32,777 nt of DNA from positions 1-32,777 of the forward strand of contig JBAYQE010000025.1 in the NCBI GenBank assembly GCA_041677345.1, in the 5' to 3' direction. Shown here piece after piece: positions 7,431-15,097 of this stretch (position 1 is its first letter; each line of letters starts with the position of its first letter). The translations under genes were made by a program, and so were the position numbers. The notes under the pieces are model-generated. The model saw nothing but the letters and a program-made list of their open reading frames with translations, had not been told where the DNA came from and did not search any database. This DNA comes from JALOAT01 sp041677345. Lineage in GTDB: Bacteria; Pseudomonadota; Gammaproteobacteria; Thiohalomonadales; Thiohalomonadaceae.

Positions 7431-8558
7431 TTAGGACGCGGGATTGCCCAGCGTGAAGAAGAACCGGGCGCCCCCACCGGGGGTGGCATCGGCCTCGATA
7501 CTGCCCTCGTGGTGATCGATAATGCGCTTGACGATGGCGAGACCCACGCCGCAGCCTTCCACATGAGGCGCATCACCGAGGCGTGAGAACGGCTTGAACA
7601 GCCGCGGTCGTGCCTCGTCCATGTTGAAGCCGATGCCGTTGTCCACCAGCTGGAAGGTACGCCGCCCGTTGCGCTGTGCCTCGCAGAAGCGGATCACCAG
7701 GGGCCGGTCGCTGGAGCGATAGTCTATGGCGTTCTTCAGCAGATTGGTGAGGGCGATACGCAGCAGGTCGGGATCGCCGTGCACCCACAGGTCGTTGGAA
7801 CAGCGGAAACTGGCGGCCACTTCGTGACGTTCGAACAGCTCCGCCGCGCATTCCGAGGCGAGGGCGGCGATGTCGAACAACCGCGCTTGGGGACGCTTGC
7901 GTGCGATCACCGACAGGTTGAGTACCGCATCGAGGATGCCGGCCATGCGCAGACCGCTCTGCCGGATGCGCTCGAGCAGCCGTTCGGGCTCGCCCACGCA
8001 CAGGTCGGAGTATTCGTCCTGCAGGATCTCCGCGTAGCTGATGACGGCACGCAGCGGTCCGCGCAAGTCGTGGGCGAGGGAATAGGAGAAGCTCTCCAGA
8101 TCCGCCACCAGGTTGCACAGTTCACGGGTACGGCACGCCAGTTCGCGTTCCGCCTTTTTCAGTTCCGTGACATCGCGCGTGACCACCACTGCGCGGTGCA
8201 GTACTCCGTCCTTTAAAACGTGCGTGCCACTGAAGCTGCCATACCATTCGCGCCCGTCCTGCTGGTCCACGACGCGCAGTTCCAGATCGACGAACTCCTC
8301 ACCACGCAGCGCACGGCGGTGCGGCCATGTATCGGGCGCGAGTAACTGTCCATCGAGGTCGTAGATGCGCACGCGCGAGAGGTGCACGTTCTGCATGGCG
8401 AGGTATTCCGCCTCGTTGGAGGCACCTGTCAGCGCAATGGCGGCGCTGTTCACGAACACTACGCTGCCCTGGCCGTCGTATACGGTAAAGCCCTCGGCCA
8501 GTGCGTTGAGGATCTCATGGAAGCCGACCGGCCCCGCCAGTTTGAATAAGCTCAACAT
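7431..8558 (-). CDS. PAS-domain sensor histidine kinase, orphan
   Basis: Predicted cytoplasmic sensor kinase of 375 residues with no membrane segment. An N-terminal PAS domain (about 13-130, ending in RDVTELKKAE) is followed by a HisKA dimerisation domain with SYSLAHDLRGPLR (phospho-acceptor His163), and an HATPase domain with N-box LLKNAIDY, G1 box DNGIGFNMD and G2 box GCGVGLAIV. The HisKA motif is of the phytochrome-kinase type. No response regulator lies nearby in the window, so the partner is elsewhere. A 12-bp tandem repeat lies directly upstream of the start codon and there is no good ribosome site. The signal is unknown; no PAS cofactor ligand is evident to me. Confidence 0.92.
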   Translation of the reverse strand: MLSLFKLAGPVGFHEILNALAEGFTVYDGQGSVVFVNSAAIALTGASNEAEYLAMQNVHLSRVRIYDLDGQLLAPDTWPHRRALRGEEFVDLELRVVDQQDGREWYGSFSGTHVLKDGVLHRAVVVTRDVTELKKAERELACRTRELCNLVADLESFSYSLAHDLRGPLRAVISYAEILQDEYSDLCVGEPERLLERIRQSGLRMAGILDAVLNLSVIARKRPQARLFDIAALASECAAELFERHEVAASFRCSNDLWVHGDPDLLRIALTNLLKNAIDYRSSDRPLVIRFCEAQRNGRRTFQLVDNGIGFNMDEARPRLFKPFSRLGDAPHVEGCGVGLAIVKRIIDHHEGSIEADATPGGGARFFFTLGNPAS

Positions 8559-8559
8559 C

Positions 8560-8583
8560 TATCCGCAAATTTATCCGCAAATT
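8560..8583. repeat. 12-bp tandem repeat (TATCCGCAAATT x2) abutting the kinase start
   Basis: Two perfect head-to-tail copies lie one base upstream of the ATG of the minus-strand kinase; a partial copy (TATCCGCAT) occurs near 8656. The position suggests an operator or a 5'-UTR element, but no known binding motif is recognised. Confidence 0.6.
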
Positions 8584-8696
8584 CCTGGGGGTTACGGAAA
8601 ATGCTTATACCGCATCTTGCGCAATGGTAAAACTCACCATATGTGTGTCTACCTATCCGCATGGACACGTCGCCGAGAGCCCCTGTTGCGGGTGTG

Positions 8697-9908
8697 TCAT
8701 TGAGGGCGACGGGTGAGTGCGCATACGTTCTTGCCCAGTTCCAATTCCGAGGCCCGACGCTCGTCGGCCTCTGCGAGGCCGGTGTTGATGCGCTTTATTT
8801 CCACATATTTGTCGGGGAATTCAGGCAGACTGCCCAGGATGTAGCGGGTGAATTCGCCTTCCGGGCGCGCCGCCATGGCGAGACCTTCGTTGTGCATGCG
8901 CAGTTCGTCCAGGCGGGCCATGAAGCGGCCGGCGGTATCGCCTTCTTGCAGTGTGCTGAAGTGGGCAGGCAGCACCACGACCCCGTCCGGCAGTGTCAGC
9001 AAGCGTTGCAGCGAGTGATGGAACAGCGGCGCCCATTTCTCGGGGTGGCCGCCCAGGTCAGGGCGTGCCACCGATGCGATGAACAGGCTGTCACCGGCGA
9101 TGAGCCATTCATCGCTCACAAGGAAAGCGACCTCGCCCAGGGTATGCCCCGGGATGTGCAGCGCGCGCAGCACGGCGTGGCCTACGCGCAGACACTGTCC
9201 CTCGTGGAGGAAGCGATAGTCGAAGCGCGCGGGCAGCATATCCATGGGATGGATGGCATCGTAGGGATGCAGGTGGTAATCCACCTGCGCCTGCTGCGCC
9301 AGCAGCACGCCGCCGCTCAGGTGGTCGGCATGCATGTGGGTGTCGAGCACATGTGTGATGTCCCATCCATGGGCGGCGGCGAAATCGCGGTAGACCTGCA
9401 CATGCCGTAGCGGATCGATGACTGCCGCCTTGCCGTCGCTGGCCACCATGTGGCTGAGGCAGCCGCGCGCCGGTCGGCTGATCTGGATGATGCGCAATGC
9501 ACCGGTATCGACGATGGTCGCCGCATGATAGTGATCGCCCCAGGCCGCCATGCCGCCGGCCAGATTTACCGCCCGCACACCCAGCCGGCGCAATCCTTCC
9601 GCGACCAGGGCGGAGGTATTTCCGTGGGGACAGATCACGAGCACCGGCAGTTCGGGTTGCAGGTGCGGGAGTATGGCCGTGGGTGCGCTGTGCACCACGG
9701 CACCAACCACATCCTCATCCTGGGCCAGGTCGAGGAATTCAAAATAGGGCAGGTTGAGCGTGGGTATGGGAGCGCGCCCCTCGATGCGCCACGCGGCGAA
9801 ATCAGGCGCCGCGCGCACGTCCAGCATCTGGAACGATGGGTCGTGACGCAGGCGCCGATAGACCTCCGCGACGTCCCAGGTGGCGATATTTCTTTCGGCG
9901 GCAGTCAT
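8697..9908 (-). CDS. Rhodanese / metallo-beta-lactamase-fold fusion (persulfide dioxygenase-like)
   Basis: Two-domain cytoplasmic protein of 403 residues. The N-terminal rhodanese-like domain (about 10-125) has the active loop CPHGNTS with Cys93 and the closing LAGGMAAW. The C-terminal metallo-beta-lactamase fold has the metal motif HMHADH (191-196), IPGHTLGEV, AGDSLF and LPAHFST. Proteins with both domains usually handle sulfane sulfur: the hydrolase half oxidises glutathione persulfide (ETHE1-type) or hydrolyses a thioester, and the rhodanese half transfers sulfur. Glyoxalase II-like activity is an alternative. The ATG at 9908 overlaps the stop of the upstream small gene (ATGA), implying translational coupling. 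An upstream in-frame start would add 27 unconserved residues. Confidence 0.88.
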   Translation of the reverse strand: MTAAERNIATWDVAEVYRRLRHDPSFQMLDVRAAPDFAAWRIEGRAPIPTLNLPYFEFLDLAQDEDVVGAVVHSAPTAILPHLQPELPVLVICPHGNTSALVAEGLRRLGVRAVNLAGGMAAWGDHYHAATIVDTGALRIIQISRPARGCLSHMVASDGKAAVIDPLRHVQVYRDFAAAHGWDITHVLDTHMHADHLSGGVLLAQQAQVDYHLHPYDAIHPMDMLPARFDYRFLHEGQCLRVGHAVLRALHIPGHTLGEVAFLVSDEWLIAGDSLFIASVARPDLGGHPEKWAPLFHHSLQRLLTLPDGVVVLPAHFSTLQEGDTAGRFMARLDELRMHNEGLAMAARPEGEFTRYILGSLPEFPDKYVEIKRINTGLAEADERRASELELGKNVCALTRRPQ

Positions 9909-10204
9909 CGCGGTGGTGGTGGTCGGGAGTGGGTGACACGGTCGAGGAATGCGCCCAGGTCGTTGAACACGGCCTCGAGACCGTTCCACAGGTCGCTGCG
10001 TTCCCAGCTCTTGGCCTGCTGCAGGCGCAGTTCGGCCATGAGATTCATGGCGGTTCGGCGCTTGTCAGCGGCTTCATACAACTGCGTCTGGTAGGTCTCG
10101 CGCAACTTGGGATCGGCCCCTTCCATGTCGCGCTCCAGACCAGCGATGCAGGCATCGAGTGCATCCAGGCGGGCCTGCAGCAACTGCATGTCGTGCTCGC
10201 GCAT
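9905..10204 (-). CDS. Small coiled-coil protein of unknown function
   Basis: A 99-residue, charged, mostly helical protein with heptad-like spacing over residues about 5-60 (LLQARLDALDACIAGLERD and ELRLQQAKSWERS). It ends in a Pro/Arg tail. No signal peptide or membrane segment. An AGAGGG ribosome site precedes the ATG. It overlaps the rhodanese/MBL gene by ATGA, so the two are probably made together. It loosely resembles the small coiled-coil stress proteins annotated 'sll1863 family', but I cannot assign it. It might be a partner or scaffold for the fused enzyme. Confidence 0.72.
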   Translation of the reverse strand: MREHDMQLLQARLDALDACIAGLERDMEGADPKLRETYQTQLYEAADKRRTAMNLMAELRLQQAKSWERSDLWNGLEAVFNDLGAFLDRVTHSRPPPPR

Positions 10205-10301
10205 GCGTGGCCCTCTTCACGAACGGCTATAAGGAGTATAGAAATCAACGGGCGCATAAGCAGGGCCCACGGCAACGATTGCGCCCGCAAGGGGGTTGCC
10301 C

Positions 10302-10643
10302 ATGAACGACGAAATCCCGCGTTGGTATTGCACTTTGCGCGAACGTCACGAGGCGTGGGTGCGGGCGGTGGAGAACTTGGGTGAGGCGACGCGCGCCGCG
10401 GGTCCGCTGGACGGGAAGACCGCGCATCTGCTGCAACTGGTCGCCGCCGCGGCGGTGCATTCGGAAGGTGCGGTGCACAGCCACGTGCGGCGTGCGTTGG
10501 CGTGCGGCGCGGACGCGGACGAGATCAGGCATGCGCTGATCCTTGCCACGGGCCTGGTCGGCTTCGCCAGCATTTCCGCCGCGCTGCGCTGGGCCGAAGA
10601 CGTTCTGGAGCCGCGCCAGGACTACCACTTGGTCGCCGAGTGA
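10302..10643 (+). CDS. Carboxymuconolactone decarboxylase/AhpD-like protein lacking CxxC
   Basis: A 113-residue all-helical protein. The central stretch HSHVRRALACGADADEIRHAL matches the AhpD-like core (C-x2-C-x2-H, then xxALxxGAxxEEI), including the conserved His. Both redox cysteines are replaced (Glu and Val), so an AhpD-like peroxidase or disulfide role is unlikely. AAGRG-type ribosome sequence AAGGGGG precedes the ATG at 10302. It stands alone, 122 bp before the aldolase and divergent from the coiled-coil gene. The function of CxxC-less members is generally unknown. Confidence 0.8.
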   Translation: MNDEIPRWYCTLRERHEAWVRAVENLGEATRAAGPLDGKTAHLLQLVAAAAVHSEGAVHSHVRRALACGADADEIRHALILATGLVGFASISAALRWAEDVLEPRQDYHLVAE

Positions 10644-10689
10644 GGAATACTGGTCGCGCCCGTCCCACAGGGCGGGCGGTGCGCATTCC

Positions 10690-10695
10690 TATACT
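10690..10695 (+). promoter_or_regulatory. Possible sigma70 -10 (TATACT) for the aldolase operon
   Basis: TATACT lies 70 bp before the aldolase ATG, within TCCTATACTC. No convincing -35 is seen at 16-18 bp. A GC hairpin (CGCCCG/CGGGCG, 10657-10678) without a T-run lies just before it and may end the preceding gene. Confidence 0.4.
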
Positions 10696-10764
10696 CTGGA
10701 AAGCGCAGGGAATGGTCATTCCCCATCCACTCGTGACAGTCAAGTTTTGCCTGGGAGGCGACCC

Positions 10765-11802
10765 ATGGACATGGTCATCGATGCAGTCAAAGACATGAAA
10801 GCCACGGTGGCGGCACTGGTGGTGCCCGGTAAGGGCATTCTGGCCGCCGATGAGAGTATCCCCACCATCACCAAGCGTTTCGACGCCGCAGGCATTCCCT
10901 CCAATCCTGATACGCGGCGCGCCTATCGTGAGCTGCTCATCGGGACACCACAGGTGGGTGATTATCTGTCCGGCATCATCCTGTTCGAGGAGACGCTGGA
11001 CCAGAAGGCGGCCAACGGCACGCTGCTGCCGGAGCTCTGCGCCAAGCAGGGCATCGTACCCGGTATCAAGGTGGACAAGGGGTTGGTGGAACTGCCCTTC
11101 ACGGGCGGTGACAAGGTGAGCCAGGGCCTGGACGGATTGGCTGAGCGGCTCGCCGTTTATAAGCAGAAAGGTGCGCGTTTCGCCAAGTGGCGTTCGGTGT
11201 ACAACATCAGCAGCGGACATCCCACGCGCCTCGCCATCCAGGCCAATGCGGAGGTGCTGGCCCGCTACGCCGCCATTTGCCAGAACCAGGGCATCGTGCC
11301 CATCGTGGAGCCGGAGGTACTGATTGATGGCGATCATTCCATCGATCAATGTGCCGAGGTGAGTGAACGGGCCTTCCACGAGGTGTTCCATGCGCTGCAC
11401 CGCCATGGCGTGCAACTCGAACTGATGGTGCTCAAGCCCAATATGGTCATCGCGGGCAAATCACACGCACACCCGTCCACTCCCGAGGAAGTGGCCGATC
11501 GCACGGTGGAAGTGTTGCGGCGCACGGTTCCCGGCGCGGTACCGACCATCAATTTCCTTTCCGGTGGACAGACGCCCGAGCAGGCCAGCGCCAACCTCAA
11601 CGCCATGCATACACGGCATCCCGGACTGCCCTGGAACCTCAGCTTCTCCTACGCTCGCGCCCTGCAGGACCCCGTGATGAAGCTCTGGAAGGGGGACCCG
11701 AGCAAGGTGGACGAGGCCCGCAAGGCCTTTTTCCATCGCGCCAAGCTGAACGGCGCGGCCCAGAAGGGAGCGTATCAGCCGGCCATGGAACAGAAAATCT
11801 GA
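10765..11802 (+). CDS. Fructose-bisphosphate aldolase, class I
   Basis: Reversibly cleaves fructose-1,6-bisphosphate into glyceraldehyde-3-phosphate and dihydroxyacetone phosphate through a Lys Schiff base; in the cytoplasm. The 345-residue length and sequence match the animal/plant-type class I family: ILAADESIPTITKRF (about 25-39), the phosphate/active-site region RFAKWRSVY, IVPIVEPEVL and Schiff-base Lys224 in LMVLKPNMV, then FLSGGQT. The start is the ATG at 10765, 4 bases beyond a GGGAGG site. It leads a run with transaldolase (22 bp gap) and the trehalose-phosphatase fusion. With transaldolase and transketolase nearby, it could also make or split sedoheptulose bisphosphate, which is inference. 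Confidence 0.96.
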   Translation: MDMVIDAVKDMKATVAALVVPGKGILAADESIPTITKRFDAAGIPSNPDTRRAYRELLIGTPQVGDYLSGIILFEETLDQKAANGTLLPELCAKQGIVPGIKVDKGLVELPFTGGDKVSQGLDGLAERLAVYKQKGARFAKWRSVYNISSGHPTRLAIQANAEVLARYAAICQNQGIVPIVEPEVLIDGDHSIDQCAEVSERAFHEVFHALHRHGVQLELMVLKPNMVIAGKSHAHPSTPEEVADRTVEVLRRTVPGAVPTINFLSGGQTPEQASANLNAMHTRHPGLPWNLSFSYARALQDPVMKLWKGDPSKVDEARKAFFHRAKLNGAAQKGAYQPAMEQKI

Positions 11803-11824
11803 AAGAACCCTTGAGGAGGTCACC

Positions 11825-12943
11825 ATGAACCCGCTGCGGCAGCTGAGCGATTTTGGTCAAAGTTGGTGGATTGACAATCTCACTCGCGACATGCTCCGCA
11901 GCGGGGACCTGGAGCGACGCTGGCGACAGGACGGTCTGCGCGGCGTCACCTCCAACCCGGCCATTTTCCACAAGGCCATCAGCCGGGGTCACGCCTACGA
12001 CGAACAGATGCACAGCCTCGCCGCTAAGGGCAGATCGGTGCAGGAGATCTACGAGGAGATCGTCACCACCGATGTGCGGGACGCCTGCGATGTGCTGCGA
12101 TCGCTGTTCGATCGGACCGAAGGCGTGCACGGCCATGTGAGCCTGGAGGTGTCGCCGCACCTCGCCTATGACACGACGGCCTCGATAAGCGAAGCGCGGC
12201 ACCTGCACGAAAAGGTGGGCCGTCCCAACGTGTATATCAAGATCCCAGGCACGGCCCCGGGTGTCGCCGCCATCGAGGAACTCCTGTTCCAGGGAATCCA
12301 CGTCAACGTCACGCTGTTGTTCGCCATCGATGCCTACGAAGCGGTGGCCGAAGCCTATCTTCGTGCCTTGGAGCGGCGGCTCGAAGCGGGCCGTGCGCTG
12401 CACGACATATCGTCGGTGGCGAGCTTCTTCCTGTCGCGCATCGACACCCTGGTGGACAAGACCCTGGAGTCGCGCATACGCACGGAAAACGGCGTCGGTG
12501 CCGAACCAAGACCGCAGGAGTTGCTGGGAAAGACGGCCATTGCCAACGCCAAGCTGGCCTATCAGCGTTACCTGGCCATCGTGGGCAGTGAGCGTTGGCG
12601 CCGTTTGGCGGAACGCGGTGCCCATCCCCAACGGCTGTTGTGGGCGAGTACCAGTACCAAGAACCCGCGTTACAGCGATGTGATGTATGTGGAGCCGCTC
12701 ATCGGCCGCGACACGGTGAACACCATGCCCGACGAGACCCTCGCGGCCTTTGCCGATCATGGCAAGGCGCGCGCGGATACCGTGGAAGAGGGTATCGCCG
12801 AGGCCAGGGCCGTACTCGCGGATCTGGAGCGCCTCGGTATCGACCTGAAGGCCATCACGGACCAGCTGGAGCGGGAAGGGGTACAGAAGTTCATCGAGCC
12901 CTACGACGCGCTGCTCGATCTCATTGCCGCCAAGCGCGGCTGA
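11825..12943 (+). CDS. tal: Transaldolase
   Basis: Transfers a dihydroxyacetone unit between sedoheptulose-7-phosphate and glyceraldehyde-3-phosphate in the non-oxidative pentose phosphate pathway. The 372 residues match the longer transaldolase subfamily found in actinobacteria and cyanobacteria. Seen: GVTSNPAIFHKAI (about 40-52), VSLEVSPHLAYDT (about 105-117), Schiff-base Lys139 in NVYIKIPGT, VNVTLLFAIDAY and WASTSTKNPRYSDVMYV. A strong AGGAGGT ribosome site precedes the ATG. It is 22 bp after the aldolase and 4 bp before the likely GTG start of the next gene, so an operon is very likely. Confidence 0.96.
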   Translation: MNPLRQLSDFGQSWWIDNLTRDMLRSGDLERRWRQDGLRGVTSNPAIFHKAISRGHAYDEQMHSLAAKGRSVQEIYEEIVTTDVRDACDVLRSLFDRTEGVHGHVSLEVSPHLAYDTTASISEARHLHEKVGRPNVYIKIPGTAPGVAAIEELLFQGIHVNVTLLFAIDAYEAVAEAYLRALERRLEAGRALHDISSVASFFLSRIDTLVDKTLESRIRTENGVGAEPRPQELLGKTAIANAKLAYQRYLAIVGSERWRRLAERGAHPQRLLWASTSTKNPRYSDVMYVEPLIGRDTVNTMPDETLAAFADHGKARADTVEEGIAEARAVLADLERLGIDLKAITDQLEREGVQKFIEPYDALLDLIAAKRG

Positions 12944-12947
12944 CGCC

Positions 12948-14456
12948 GTGGGTACCGCCCAGCGGGAGGCCGTCACCACCATCGAACGTGCCCGCTTCGA
13001 CGCGGTGCTGTTCGCGCTGGATGGCGTGTTGTTGCAGGCGGAGGCCGCGAGTGCCGGCGCCTGGCAGGAGGCCTTCGACGAGTTCCTTGCGCGGCATGCG
13101 CCCGCGCCAGGGCATTCCCCCTTTGATACGGAACAGGACTTCGCCGCGCACGTGCGCGGACGTCCCTTGCAAGCCGCCGCACAGCGCCTGCTTGAAGCCC
13201 GTCGTATCGACCTGCCGATCGGAAAGCCCGATGACGCACCGTACAGCCCAAGCGCATGGGGCCTGGCCAACGCCGCCGGGGCACGATTGATCGTGCGTGT
13301 GCACAAGACACCACCACCCGTGTACGAGCCGGCGGTGAGGCTGGCGCGCACACTGCGCGGATGTGGCATCGCTATCGCCGCCGTGAGCCTCGCGCAACAC
13401 AGCGAAGCGGTACTGCGCGCCGCGGGCCTGGCAGGGCTGTTCCATGCGCGCGTGGACGGCCGGGACCTGGAGCGCTTTCGCATGCAGCCCTGGCCGGCGC
13501 CCGATCTCTGGCTGGAAGCGCTGCGCCGCCTGGAGGTGCCGGCAGCACGCAGCGCCGCCTTCGTGCGGGGCGAGGTGCAGGCGGACGCCGCCAGGGCGGC
13601 TGGGATCACGACGCTGTGGGATGTTACCGCGGCGCCGGCCGGGCATCCTGCCATGTTCGACCTGTTCAGTGTGGTGCTGCCGGCGACGCTCCCTGAATCC
13701 GCGGTGCTGCCATCCGCACTGGAACGGGTGGAAGACATCCTGTCGCCGGGCCGTGCCACGGCACTGTTCCTGGATTTCGACGGCACCCTCACGGGCATCA
13801 CCGGTACGCCGGGCGAGGCGCTGCTGGCGCCCGCCATGCGTGACGTGCTCAGCGCCCTCGCCGAACGTATGCCCGTGGCTTTCGTGAGCGGTCGTGACCT
13901 GGCCAACCTGCAAGCGCGCGTAGGGCTCGCCACCGCCTGGTACGCCGGTAGCCACGGCTTCGATATTGCCGGCCCGGCTGACCTCAGTTACCAGCCTGCC
14001 GAGGCGTTGGCGCGCCTGCCTGCACTTGATGCGGCCGAGCAGTTTCTGCGCGAGCGACTGGCGGACGTGAACGGTGCGCTGGTGGAACGCAAGCGTTTTG
14101 CGCTTGCTGCCCATTACCGCCGGGTCTCCCCTGGCGATGTGCATCACGTGAAGGAGGCCGCGGAAGCGGCCCTGTCCATGGTTGAGGGTCTGCGTGCCAG
14201 TCACGGCAGAAAGGTGATTGAGCTACTCCCGGCAATGGACTGGCACAAGGGGCGCGCCATGCAGTGGATACGGGAACGCATGGCGCCGGGTGCCTGGCCG
14301 ATCTACATCGGTGACGACCAGACCGACGAGGATGCCTTCAGCCTGCTTGCCAATGACGGCACCGGTATCGTGGTGCAGGACCAACCTGCGCCCACCACGG
14401 CCCGCTACCGTCTGCGCGACCCCGACGAGGTGCTGGAGTTTCTTTCGCTGCTTTGA
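12948..14456 (+). CDS. Degenerate HAD domain fused to trehalose-6-phosphate phosphatase
   Basis: Product about 502 residues. The C-terminal half (about 265-500) is an OtsB-type phosphatase that converts trehalose-6-phosphate to trehalose: LFLDFDGTLTGI with catalytic Asp276/Asp278, FVSGRDL, AGSHGFDI and GDDQTDEDAF (about 455-464). The N-terminal half (about 15-230) looks like a beta-phosphoglucomutase-type HAD fold but has lost its catalytic residues: FDLDGV has become FALDGV (Ala23), the KPxPD Lys is Gln, and the acidic FEDA loop is FVRGE. I chose GTG 12948, 4 bp after the transaldolase stop; a TTG at 12924 overlaps that gene. No ribosome site is obvious, so translational coupling is likely. 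Mycobacterial OtsB proteins also carry N-terminal HAD-like domains. No trehalose-6-phosphate synthase is in the window. Confidence 0.88.
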   Translation: MGTAQREAVTTIERARFDAVLFALDGVLLQAEAASAGAWQEAFDEFLARHAPAPGHSPFDTEQDFAAHVRGRPLQAAAQRLLEARRIDLPIGKPDDAPYSPSAWGLANAAGARLIVRVHKTPPPVYEPAVRLARTLRGCGIAIAAVSLAQHSEAVLRAAGLAGLFHARVDGRDLERFRMQPWPAPDLWLEALRRLEVPAARSAAFVRGEVQADAARAAGITTLWDVTAAPAGHPAMFDLFSVVLPATLPESAVLPSALERVEDILSPGRATALFLDFDGTLTGITGTPGEALLAPAMRDVLSALAERMPVAFVSGRDLANLQARVGLATAWYAGSHGFDIAGPADLSYQPAEALARLPALDAAEQFLRERLADVNGALVERKRFALAAHYRRVSPGDVHHVKEAAEAALSMVEGLRASHGRKVIELLPAMDWHKGRAMQWIRERMAPGAWPIYIGDDQTDEDAFSLLANDGTGIVVQDQPAPTTARYRLRDPDEVLEFLSLL

Positions 14457-14668
14457 TCCATCGCGGGCAAGGCAACCACGACCGCTGTGGCTGGGACCGA
14501 ATGCATTGGCCCGGTTCCGTTTCGCTGCTGCGTGGCACAGGTGACGGCCCGGCTCCATGCGGAACATGGTTGACGAGATACTTTAAATGCGCCCGGTAAC
14601 CCATTGATGGCAACCGGGTTATGAGCAAGACATCATGCCAGGGGGTATTTCGGAGCTACTTTAAAAAT

Positions 14669-15079
14669 ATGCGACAACGTATTGACGTAAAAAGGGTATA
14701 TGACCAGGACGCCACGTCGGACGGGATCCGCGTGCTGGTTGACCGGGTATGGCCCCGCGGGCTGCGCAAAGAGGCACTGCGACTTGATGCCTGGGAGAAG
14801 GAGCTGGCACCCAGTACGGCGCTGCGCACCTGGTTCGGCCATGATCCCGCCCGCTGGGAGGCCTTCCGTCAGCGCTACTTCGCGGAACTGGACCACCGGC
14901 CGGAGGCATTGGCACGCCTGCGTGCCCTGGCGAGGCGCGGCCATCTCACCCTGCTGTACGCGGCGCGCGACACCGAGCACAACAACGCCGTGGCCCTGCG
15001 CGAGTACCTGATGGGGCACAGTGACCGCCACCGGGTGGAGCGCAGCGCGACGACCGAACCGCACACGCGCGCCCACTGA
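14669..15079 (+). CDS. DUF488 (YeaO-like) family protein
   Basis: A 136-residue cytoplasmic protein with the family pattern: IDVKRVYDQ, GIRVLVDRVWPRGLRKEAL (about 24-42), DAWEKELAPS, LRTWFGHDPARW, and HLTLLYAARDTEHNNAVAL near the end. The biochemical role of DUF488 is not settled. I chose the ATG at 14669, just before the conserved core; an in-frame ATG at 14621 would add 16 residues. The ribosome sequence CGGAG is rather far (about 13 bp). The upstream 212-bp gap after the trehalose phosphatase holds nothing I recognise. Confidence 0.88.
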   Translation: MRQRIDVKRVYDQDATSDGIRVLVDRVWPRGLRKEALRLDAWEKELAPSTALRTWFGHDPARWEAFRQRYFAELDHRPEALARLRALARRGHLTLLYAARDTEHNNAVALREYLMGHSDRHRVERSATTEPHTRAH

Positions 15080-15097
15080 TACCCGCTCCTACTCCCC

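Noticed and set aside
11639..13933. 764-codon open frame on the minus strand
   Set aside because: It is antisense to well-supported aldolase, transaldolase and phosphatase genes, is low-complexity Arg/Ser/Ala-rich, and has no motifs; a high-GC artefact.
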